DNA of 64,000 nucleotides, taken from NCBI GenBank assembly GCA_000403495.2, contig KE159810.1, forward strand, positions 124,001-188,000, given 5' to 3'. Source of the DNA: Lachnospiraceae bacterium 10-1. GTDB taxonomy: Bacteria > Bacillota > Clostridia > Lachnospirales > Lachnospiraceae. The notes beneath the pieces are model-generated. The model was given only the letters and a program-made list of their open reading frames with translations. It did no database searches and was not told where the DNA came from. Below, one piece after another: positions 26,499-34,283 of the stretch (the first letter of the stretch is position 1; each line of letters begins with the position of its first letter). The translations under genes and the position numbers were made by a program.

Positions 26499-27679
26499 GA
26501 AAAATCCCTTTCGTATTCATCAACAATGGTTAATATTTCTTTGGCGTATTTGGGATAGGTTTCCACCAGATCTTTGATCTCAGCCTGAGCTTTTCCTGCA
26601 ATAACTTCCTTATTGTAATCCATACGTTTTCTTAAAGATTGTCTTCTAATAATCAGATTATGGCGTATTTCCACCATTTCTTTTTTGTCTAAAAGTGCTG
26701 CTGTCTGGTGCAGCCAGATCATGGGATCTTTTACCTGATAGCGCCTAAGTACATGCAGAAGGTCTTTCTGGCATTGGTCAAGCTCCCTCTCCGCCATCTG
26801 ATAATTATGGCGTTCTGCCTTTTCTTCCTGGTATTGCTGCCAGCTCTTGCCCAGCTCGCCTGCACTGGATACATTGTATTTTAAATATAAGTAATCAAGC
26901 AGATGAGTATTATTTACATATCTTATCTTTACCGTATTTTGAAGGCGGATAATCTGCCCGATTCCATTTTCTACCCTGGCTAATTCTCTCACGGAATCGT
27001 TATATTTTACAAAAATAGTCGTGATAGCTATGGCTCCCACCGCTGCCACTGCCAGATATCCCAGCCTGGTATTCATCTGCAGCCCGAACTGTAAGGCCAT
27101 AAGCAGTAAAATACATACGATTACCGCAACAGTGCAGACAATTGTCATAGATCTGGTATCCTCTATCAGCTTGTGCAGTTCGTTTCTCCGAAACAGATAG
27201 GCATGCTTTTCCCCATCCAGCTTCTTTAAATCCCGTTTAATCAATTCCTGGTATTCTTCGGTCTCTGCCAGCTTTTCATACCCTTCCTGAACGTCTTCCT
27301 CCATTCGTTCTATCTGGTGGTATTTTACGTCGCTCATACGGTTTGCACGTGTTTTATAGCCGGACTGCCGCTCTTCCAGCTCTTCAATTTTCCGTGCATA
27401 TACCATAAGCCCTTCCTTTTCTTCCTCAGGCAGGGCTTCAATCTCTTCCATATCTTTCAGATAAGAAGTCACCATATTATACTCAAACTGCAGTGCCTCC
27501 AGTTCCTTAGATGCCTCTGCAATCTGCTCAAGACACCCCTTTACGTACTCTTTGCGCTGCTGTGTGTCATTAATCTTTAAATCACTTCTGTCGTAAACTA
27601 CCTCATTCCAGTCTTCAATCTCGAAGACAGGATCCTCGGTTTTCTTTTTCCAGTTAAAAAGTTTTTTTAATAAACCCAT
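26495..27679 (-). CDS. Coiled-coil protein with two central membrane helices, unknown function
   Basis: Not recognised as a named family. The 394-residue protein has a long charged coiled coil (about 40-175), two hydrophobic helices (about 178-200 and 206-226, separated by a short turn), and a second coiled coil with basic and acidic patches to the C-terminus. No signal peptide is visible, so both coiled-coil arms should face the same side, probably the cytoplasm. It is the last gene of a four-gene operon with 12-24 base gaps that includes an Hsp70-like protein and a giant repeat protein. Inference: a membrane anchor or scaffold for that complex. Confidence 0.8.
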   Translation of the reverse strand: MGLLKKLFNWKKKTEDPVFEIEDWNEVVYDRSDLKINDTQQRKEYVKGCLEQIAEASKELEALQFEYNMVTSYLKDMEEIEALPEEEKEGLMVYARKIEELEERQSGYKTRANRMSDVKYHQIERMEEDVQEGYEKLAETEEYQELIKRDLKKLDGEKHAYLFRRNELHKLIEDTRSMTIVCTVAVIVCILLLMALQFGLQMNTRLGYLAVAAVGAIAITTIFVKYNDSVRELARVENGIGQIIRLQNTVKIRYVNNTHLLDYLYLKYNVSSAGELGKSWQQYQEEKAERHNYQMAERELDQCQKDLLHVLRRYQVKDPMIWLHQTAALLDKKEMVEIRHNLIIRRQSLRKRMDYNKEVIAGKAQAEIKDLVETYPKYAKEILTIVDEYERDFS

Positions 27680-27691
27680 ACTTCACCTTTA

Positions 27692-28522
27692 CTACGAGAC
27701 AAATTCTCTGTATTCATCCTTCTTTTTTGCTATGATCTTATCAATTTCCTCATAATAAGAAGCTGCATTTCCCTCATCCTTATATATTTTCAGTGCTGTC
27801 AGCATCCTGTTTTCCTGAGAAGCTTCAAACTCCTCCCTTGCTGCTGTCAGCCTTTTTTCCACCTGCATGGATAAATTATAATATTCCCCATGCTCTCCGA
27901 TAAATGCAATATAAGCATCTTCGCTTAAATACAGCCTCTGGGCCGTTAAAAATTCTATTCCTGACTCCTCATTTTTCATCATATCATAAGCCTTTTTAAA
28001 ATATCTTGCTGCCATCCCAAACATAAATATCCCGGCATAGGCTGTTCCCATGTTATGATAAATAACAGGTTTCAGAGAACTTTCCGTATCGGGCAGTCTT
28101 CTGCACAAAGCATCATATTCCTCAATCGCCAGCATATACCGGCGGTTTTTCAGCAGAAAATCCGCCTGTTTTTTTTGTCTTTCAAAATCATTTAGTCCTA
28201 CATTTCCCTGCAGAACCTGATCAATTTTCTTAACTTCCACGTCACTGCAATAGTTTACATAACTCATTATCGTATTGACAAAAATTCCTGGCTGACTGCC
28301 TTTTCCTAAAATATTTAGAAGCTGATGGCTCAGGTCCGTAAGGCCGCATTCATTATCCAACCATTGCGCAAGTTCTTCTCTCATTACGCTTTGATCAATC
28401 ATAAAGGGATTACTTGCAAATAAGAAACACACTTCTTCCACACAATACACATTCACACATACATTCTCAAAACAATATGGTTTTTTGGCATACTTTCCTG
28501 TACATAACAATACTCTGCCCAT
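27692..28522 (-). CDS. TPR-like helical protein, unknown function
   Basis: A 276-residue soluble protein without a recognised family. The N-terminal 40 residues contain four to five cysteines and beta-like segments. A middle acidic helical part leads to TPR-like helices at about 115-205, including FLLKNRRYMLAIEEYDALCRR and GTAYAGIFMFGMAARYFKKA, whose spacing and A/G/Y positions resemble tetratricopeptide repeats. The C-terminus is a charged helix. It is third in the four-gene operon, 18 bases after the Hsp70-like gene. Inference: an adaptor in the same complex. Confidence 0.78.
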   Translation of the reverse strand: MGRVLLCTGKYAKKPYCFENVCVNVYCVEEVCFLFASNPFMIDQSVMREELAQWLDNECGLTDLSHQLLNILGKGSQPGIFVNTIMSYVNYCSDVEVKKIDQVLQGNVGLNDFERQKKQADFLLKNRRYMLAIEEYDALCRRLPDTESSLKPVIYHNMGTAYAGIFMFGMAARYFKKAYDMMKNEESGIEFLTAQRLYLSEDAYIAFIGEHGEYYNLSMQVEKRLTAAREEFEASQENRMLTALKIYKDEGNAASYYEEIDKIIAKKKDEYREFVS

Positions 28523-28540
28523 AAATGCGCTCCCTTAATT

Positions 28541-29848
28541 TCAAACCTGAACCATCTGCGTCCATGCTTTTCCACTGGACGGAATCAATTCTCCAAATCC
28601 CATGTCTTCTATCGTTATTGCTGCCTGATCCACCCCAGTCATTTCAATACGCACATTTAATCTGGTTGTGCGCGGCGGCCGCTCCGGAAGGCCTTCCAGG
28701 GTAAGCACCCTGCTGGCCACATTGCCGCCGGTCAGAGGGGTAATCAAAAACTCCAGCTCGTTTCCGCTTTCTAATATAATATCAAACTCTGCTGATGCCT
28801 CGTACCAGTTTGCGCCTGCATCCAAAATTGCAAAATAAGAGTCCTCCCCCTTGCGTAAAACCTTCATTCCCACATTGGATTTCAGCTTATCGCTTCCCAG
28901 GTACACATATTCTTTCCATAGGGGGCCAGGCGATAACCGCTCAGTCATTCCATAACAGGCTCCCTTGCTGTAGAGATTATTTCCCTGAAATACCCTGCGG
29001 TTTCTGCAAAGCAGCTTTAAGGATTCTTTTGCCCATTCCTCCTTAAAACCATCTCCCAAAAGAAAAATCGTAGATACAATTTTTTCCTTTAATACCTCCT
29101 GGGCAATACTGAAAAATAATTGATCCAGCTCCTCCATCTGCTGTCTTTTTTCAGCCTCTTCCTCTTTCCACACTCTGCGCTCCATCATAGGATAATCCAA
29201 TTGTTCAATAAAAACAACCTTAGGCTGTGTTTTATTATTACATTCCAGACATAATCCCTTCAAGTTTTTATCATATTCAAATATCAGCACATCATTTTTC
29301 CACAGTTCTTTGTCCTGATGAAGCATATAGGCATAAAAGCTTTCCCTGTGGCTTTGAAAGCAAATATAGGCAGCCTCCAGTTTAAGGCCTGCTGCCACCT
29401 TTCCAAGCACATCCACAATCCGTGGTGTAAGCTGTTCAACAGTAAACATAAAAGCTTCTATACGGGCTCCGGAAATCCGGATGCTTAAAAGAGAAAGGCT
29501 CCGCTTCACAAATAAGGTAAGAAGCGCCGCCGGATCAAAAGCTTCTCCTTCTACGATAACCTCTTCTCCCCTTTCTGCCAGATCAAGGAGCTTTTCTACT
29601 AACGTTCCCTCTCCCTCTTTTGCGTACTTCACAGCTTCTTTTCCATAATACCACTGTCCCACACCGTATCTTTTACAGAGCACCACCGGAATATTATACT
29701 GTTCGGTACCATTTACTGCTGAAACTGTCTCCGGCTCCTCCCCAAAACTGCAATAGCTGATCTGTGCATAGTCTGATCCCAGATCATATCCCACTACTAC
29801 TTTTTTACTATTTTTTTTTCCTGTAAGCTCTTTCTGGTTCTGAAACAT
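28541..29848 (-). CDS. Hsp70-like ASKHA-fold protein (DUF5716-type)
   Basis: A 435-residue protein that resembles Hsp70. The phosphate-1 strand VVVGYDLGSDYAQISY (about 18-33) is followed by YNIPVVLC and YYGKEAVKYA, which match IPS-V and GEAA segments of DnaK. A later FLLGDGFKEEWAKESL with SKGACYG (about 262-296) resembles the adenosine motif. The phosphate-2 segment, normally DLGGGTFD, reads IFEYDKNLKG and appears degenerate. The last 130 residues are beta-rich, with TLEGLPERPPRTTRLNVRIE resembling the substrate-binding sandwich; the helical lid is missing. From memory this matches a Pfam family of unknown function (DUF5716). It may be a nucleotide-regulated chaperone or a pseudo-ATPase. No dnaJ or grpE is adjacent. 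Confidence 0.8.
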   Translation of the reverse strand: MFQNQKELTGKKNSKKVVVGYDLGSDYAQISYCSFGEEPETVSAVNGTEQYNIPVVLCKRYGVGQWYYGKEAVKYAKEGEGTLVEKLLDLAERGEEVIVEGEAFDPAALLTLFVKRSLSLLSIRISGARIEAFMFTVEQLTPRIVDVLGKVAAGLKLEAAYICFQSHRESFYAYMLHQDKELWKNDVLIFEYDKNLKGLCLECNNKTQPKVVFIEQLDYPMMERRVWKEEEAEKRQQMEELDQLFFSIAQEVLKEKIVSTIFLLGDGFKEEWAKESLKLLCRNRRVFQGNNLYSKGACYGMTERLSPGPLWKEYVYLGSDKLKSNVGMKVLRKGEDSYFAILDAGANWYEASAEFDIILESGNELEFLITPLTGGNVASRVLTLEGLPERPPRTTRLNVRIEMTGVDQAAITIEDMGFGELIPSSGKAWTQMVQV

Positions 29849-29872
29849 CTCCTGGCTGACTCCCCGAATATA

Positions 29873-32800
29873 CTAAAGCATGTGAAATAATTCCTTTATC
29901 ACATGATCCTGTTCAAAATACTCATAAAGAAGATTTTCCATCGTGTCGTAATCGTGCAGATTACGCCCGATAGAAATATCATTGAGCATTGTGTATCTGC
30001 TTTCCCTCTCATCCCTTTCGGTATCGCTGTGGCTTAAGGTTCCGCTTTCCGTAAGACTTTCCTTTCCCTCTTCCACCTCTGCAATATAATACTGTAGGCG
30101 TTCTCCAAAGAAAAGAATAAACTGCTTAACACATACACCGCCAAACATATTCTGCATTTCTTCTTTTATGTATTCCCCTTCACTTTCTCCATCCCTCTCA
30201 ATCAGGTAATGAATCATTGCTTTATTGCCCTCCCTGACACGATATTCGATCATGGTTTTATCCATAAACGTCCTCATGAAAGCAACGTTGTCAACATATT
30301 CCAAAAAGTAAGGAAAATATTTATTATGGCTGAGAATCTGTCTGAGGAACAAAAGCAGGTAATGGGAAACCACTTCATTGATCTGCTTTTTGTTTTCCGC
30401 ATAATATTTCGTATAGGCAAGCTTGCATACAAAGGGAAGTTCTTCTCTTCTCTCCACTACCTTTTGTGCATCTTCAAGTACAAACTCATCAATTAGCTTA
30501 TCCTTCACAAAATAATCATAAGCACATTGGGCAAGAACCGCAAGCTCAATCTCAGTTTTAGCACCGCCACAAACATAGCTTTTAAAAATCTGCTCTCTCT
30601 CACCCACATAGGCACCAGTATAAAGAAGCTGTACCAAAATCCGCTCACACAATCCATAGGTATCTATCCCAAAGGCTTCCGCTGCCTTCCAGATATCGCG
30701 CATTTCTTTGCTGGTACCCCTGAAATGAGTGCAGAGATACTCCAATAATCTCTCATCATATTTCCCTGCTTTAAATGCCATAAAGGCAAGCTGCTTCATG
30801 GTCCTATCCTCTGAAAAATCCTCCATTAAAAGCAGTCTGCTGCAAAGCCTTACCAAAAGCTTTGCTTCCACGCCTTCCCCGCCCCGCATTTTAATCCACT
30901 GGTAGGCTTTTTCATACATGCCCCGAATGACCATAAAGCGTACTACTTCCGTAAAACTGCTGTTTTCCACCTGTTCCGGCTTTAACTCTCTTAAATAGTC
31001 ATCCAGCTCGTTCATTCTGTCATTATCGTAGAAAAAGTGGATCAGCTTCATTCGTATTTCCTGCTTAACTAACACAGCCGCCTGATCGGAAGCGGCAACC
31101 CGCTTCATATACTCCACATTTTCACTGTTAACCACACCGATTTCCCGTCCTCTTTCGCACAGCCACAAATCAAAGTGTACACATCCGCTTACATAAGGTG
31201 CTATCATTGCAGCATATTTGTCCGGCAAAAGAAGCCTTTCAAGAATATATTCCTCCTGTCTGCAGTAACGGTTTCCTCTTCCGTCTTCCAAAAGCAATTG
31301 AAAATCATTTCCATAAACAGGAATGTATGCTTCTTTTCCTGAAACCGGATAAACCGTTTCCTGACACTCTTTTTCATAAATCAGAATTACTTTTTTAATA
31401 TCTTCCCTGATAACCGTCAGGTGCTGAATAAAAAGCACCGTTATAAGTCCCTTGGCAGTTTCCTCGGTAATCATCATTTGTGTCAGCAGATTTTTGTATA
31501 GGTATGCCAGATACCGGTTGCTTTTTCCCTTTATAATCTGGAATACCACAAAACGCTCTATCTGCTCCCTGTAACTTTGATACAGCTCCGGAAACTGTTC
31601 CTTATTCCGGTATACATATGCATAGAGAAACGAGTTGTGTAAACTATCAAGACTACTGTCAAAAGCAAAATACATTAAAACTATTTTTGGTATTACACAG
31701 TCGTCCCTAAGCCTTAAGGACATCATATAGTATTCATAAAGTCTTGTAATCTTTAGTTCCTTTTCAATTCCCTTTTCATACCAGGAAAATGCATTTTCAT
31801 CGGTTATGTTCCCCTTAATCAGCAGAGTGCATATGGCCAGCAGCACCTCATCTGCCGGCACTGCCTTGTAACACTCTTTTAAAATAAAAAATAATCTTTT
31901 TGTGTAATTTTTCTGCTTCTGGGCAAGATAAACAATCTGATCAATCATACCGGAAGTAAGCAGTTCTCTTTTTGCAGCATAAGAAAGCACCTGTAGTTCA
32001 AATGCATCCAGCCGCATCAAAAGAGATGGGTTTGCCAGGAGTAGATTCCATGCTTCTATATAAATCACCGGGCTTTTACAGCCCTGCTTAAACTGTTCCT
32101 CTAAAATAAGCCATTTCCTTGAAGGACTTCTGGTGTAGTCGTCTGCAAGATATAAAAGCAGCCAGGCAATCCGCCAATTGTCAGAGTTTTGAGCAAAAAT
32201 CCTCTCCACCTGTCCAGCCACTTCATCTATATAATTTTCCTGTCGATTTAACAGGGTGGTCAAGTAAAGCTTATAACAATACAATGCCGGATCAAAGCTT
32301 TCTTCCATCATGGCACTTGTCTGATCCAAAATCCATTGTGCTTCATTGTCCCTCTCCATAGTAATCAAAAGCTGTACCTGAAATAATTTGGATGCCGGAT
32401 CTCTTTCATCCACCTGGATCAGTGCATCCACCAGTTCTCCGGTTTCCTTCATCCAGGAAGCTGCACTGATCTTTTTGGTGCGGAAGGCCTCATAATATTG
32501 CATCAATTCCATAATGGTATGCTTTTTCTGCCTTCTGATTCCCGATATCTTTGCAGTAACAGGTCTGTTTATGACTATGATATCAGCCTTAAGGGACACA
32601 TAGGGGTTATATAGCTGAATACTTCCGTAATTTCTGCCTGCATGAAGCCCTTTTTGTGAGACATAAAAAGGCAGTCTGTAGCAGTTTCCAAGAAAATCTT
32701 CATCTCTGATTATTTCCTTTTCCAGTACAAGAAACTCTCCCTGCAGGGAAATATTTAATTCGGAATATCCCCATCCATTACGGTTAATTACCAGCCTGCA

Positions 32801-33430
32801 ATAAGCCATATCCTCAGGATTTTCGATTCGTATTTCCGATTCCTCTAAAAGGAATTCGATTCTTTGCTTTTTTTTGATCTGCAAAAGGAATTCTTCCACA
32901 TTTTGTTCCCGTCTGCTTCCTCCCAGCAGGCCTTTGTATGCACCATAATACTGCTTGTCCACACCTCCAAAAACCCGTTCAAAGTCCTTTGCGTAAAAAA
33001 GGTTGACTGCTTCCTCCCAATTTGTTCTGGCAAGGTTTGCAAAATGGAATAAATTTTTGATTTTTCCGATTCCAGATTCCAGACTGTCAGAGGCAATGGT
33101 CACAATATAGGGAACATAGTACTCTCCCTGATTGGATATTACCCTGAATTCTCCTCTTAGCGTTTCACCTTCCGTCATGCCTGACGCGTCAAAATAATAC
33201 AAAATTTCTTCCTGGGGGCCTGAAAATTGATCTGTCATGCACTGCATTCTGAGTCTGCTGGAGGAAACGCTCCCTTCTGTCAGCTCATTTTCCTGGCCAA
33301 ATATGGTAAAGCTTCCCTCGTAATCTTCTCCTTCGCGCAGGGTGAGTTCAATCACAGGACTTGAAAAATCCAGTGCATGAATGTCATTATTAAAATTTCC
33401 TTCCAGTATTCTCTTTACTGCATCCTGCAC
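29873..33430 (-). CDS. Giant beta/helical-repeat protein, unknown function (DUF5717-type)
   Basis: First gene of the four-gene operon, 1185 residues. The first 120 residues are beta-rich (IELTLREGEDYEGSFTIFG, then LRGEFRVISNQGEYYVPYIV), suggesting an immunoglobulin-like domain. A second beta domain spans about 200-300. From about 305 to 1130 the protein is almost all helices in TPR-like pairs, with a conserved acidic tail. No signal peptide or membrane helix is visible. From memory it corresponds to a Lachnospiraceae family of unknown function (DUF5717) found beside the Hsp70-like family. The start is a GTG at 33430 with GGAGG ten bases upstream; a promoter lies near 33482-33511. Inference: a large scaffold or client-recognition subunit. 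Confidence 0.82.
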   Translation of the reverse strand: MQDAVKRILEGNFNNDIHALDFSSPVIELTLREGEDYEGSFTIFGQENELTEGSVSSSRLRMQCMTDQFSGPQEEILYYFDASGMTEGETLRGEFRVISNQGEYYVPYIVTIASDSLESGIGKIKNLFHFANLARTNWEEAVNLFYAKDFERVFGGVDKQYYGAYKGLLGGSRREQNVEEFLLQIKKKQRIEFLLEESEIRIENPEDMAYCRLVINRNGWGYSELNISLQGEFLVLEKEIIRDEDFLGNCYRLPFYVSQKGLHAGRNYGSIQLYNPYVSLKADIIVINRPVTAKISGIRRQKKHTIMELMQYYEAFRTKKISAASWMKETGELVDALIQVDERDPASKLFQVQLLITMERDNEAQWILDQTSAMMEESFDPALYCYKLYLTTLLNRQENYIDEVAGQVERIFAQNSDNWRIAWLLLYLADDYTRSPSRKWLILEEQFKQGCKSPVIYIEAWNLLLANPSLLMRLDAFELQVLSYAAKRELLTSGMIDQIVYLAQKQKNYTKRLFFILKECYKAVPADEVLLAICTLLIKGNITDENAFSWYEKGIEKELKITRLYEYYMMSLRLRDDCVIPKIVLMYFAFDSSLDSLHNSFLYAYVYRNKEQFPELYQSYREQIERFVVFQIIKGKSNRYLAYLYKNLLTQMMITEETAKGLITVLFIQHLTVIREDIKKVILIYEKECQETVYPVSGKEAYIPVYGNDFQLLLEDGRGNRYCRQEEYILERLLLPDKYAAMIAPYVSGCVHFDLWLCERGREIGVVNSENVEYMKRVAASDQAAVLVKQEIRMKLIHFFYDNDRMNELDDYLRELKPEQVENSSFTEVVRFMVIRGMYEKAYQWIKMRGGEGVEAKLLVRLCSRLLLMEDFSEDRTMKQLAFMAFKAGKYDERLLEYLCTHFRGTSKEMRDIWKAAEAFGIDTYGLCERILVQLLYTGAYVGEREQIFKSYVCGGAKTEIELAVLAQCAYDYFVKDKLIDEFVLEDAQKVVERREELPFVCKLAYTKYYAENKKQINEVVSHYLLLFLRQILSHNKYFPYFLEYVDNVAFMRTFMDKTMIEYRVREGNKAMIHYLIERDGESEGEYIKEEMQNMFGGVCVKQFILFFGERLQYYIAEVEEGKESLTESGTLSHSDTERDERESRYTMLNDISIGRNLHDYDTMENLLYEYFEQDHVIKELFHML

Positions 33431-33481
33431 GCTTTTGTTTCCTCCGGTCTGCCTGTTCTTCTTAAGTAAATATTCAAATTT

Positions 33482-33511
33482 AGTATACCATTATTTTACC
33501 CTTCTTCGCAA
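33482..33511 (-). promoter_or_regulatory. Probable promoter of the four-gene Hsp70-like operon
   Basis: On minus, TTGCGA (33506-33511) and TATACT (33482-33487) are separated by 18 bases, four and five matches to consensus. They lie about 50 bases before the GTG start of the giant repeat gene. Confidence 0.5.
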
Positions 33512-33570
33512 CAAACCTTCAAAAAAAGAATAAGATGCACCTGTTGCTGTTTACAGAATGTTTAAACCAA

Positions 33571-33686
33571 AGCGGAGATAGAGTTTTCATTCTTCGTTGC
33601 CATACTCCCGCTCCATAAAAATGGACACTCTATCTCCGCTAGGTTGTAAAATACCTTTGTACGAGGCGCAGGCTGGCAGCGGGAGT
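33571..33686 (-). other. Interlocking inverted repeats in the intergenic region (possible structured RNA)
   Basis: Two perfect inverted repeats interleave. AGCGGAGATAGAGT (33571-33584) pairs with its complement at 33627-33640. ACTCCCGCT (33604-33612), inside that loop, pairs with AGCGGGAGT (33678-33686) outside it. The order a-b-a'-b' permits a pseudoknot or two alternative folds. The block lies between the 3' end of the split SpoIID gene and the promoter of the four-gene operon. No U-run follows the main stem on minus, so it is not an ordinary terminator. It could be a regulatory leader, a small RNA or a short repeated element. Confidence 0.5.
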
Positions 33687-33700
33687 GTAAATTAAGGTAA

Positions 33701-34283
33701 TCAGCCGGGTTCGGAAATACGGCTTACTCCTACGTAAATGTTGGAAATGCTGTACCAGGTGGGATAATCTACAACGCCGGTCTGGGGCAGGTTAAAGATT
33801 CCCTGGAAGGCTTTTACTGCCTGTGCGGTAGCCGGTCCATAGATACCGTCTGCCGCAATCTTGGGAATCGCAGGATAATTTTGGGCGATTCTGTTTAACT
33901 GCTGCTGCATCTGTCTTACTTTTTCACCGGAAGAGCCAATGGTCAGATTATATCCGGGCCAGGAAGAGGGTACTCCTGCAATGCTGTCAGCAGAATTAAT
34001 GTACATATCGCTTCCATAATAATAATGTATAATGTCAATGGCTGAATATCCTTCTTCCGCCAAATATCTGGAACCCCACTGGCTTAATCCGTCACAGGTG
34101 ACTCTTCTTCCATCACAGTAAGCGGTAAAAATGGGCTGTCTTACCCCGGGCCTTGACAAATAATTGGCAAAAACATTATCCACCACCCGGTCAATGTTTT
34201 CGTAAACATTTCTTCCACGCATCCACTTTTGATCGTAGGCAGTAGAGGAGGTAATGGTAAAGTTATAACCCTTGTTCCGGTAC
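33701..34283 (-). pseudogene. C-terminal half of a split SpoIID/peptidoglycan-binding gene
   Basis: The last 191 codons of a SpoIID/LytB-like protein. It contains the end of the SpoIID domain (SQWGSRYLAEEGYSAIDII followed by HYYYG) and a full PG_binding_1 domain (LTIGSSGEKVRQMQQQLN, DGIYGPATAQAVKAFQ). Continuous reading extends to an ATG at 34318, but those upstream codons belong to the recombinase gene in another frame, so there is no native start. The homologous sequence begins at YRNKGYNFTITSS at the element junction. The N-terminal half, ending in TEWYR, is at 41528-42259 on the same strand. Joining at the shared CGGTAC restores one frame of 421 codons. It is called broken in this configuration but could be reconstituted by excision. 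Confidence 0.88.
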
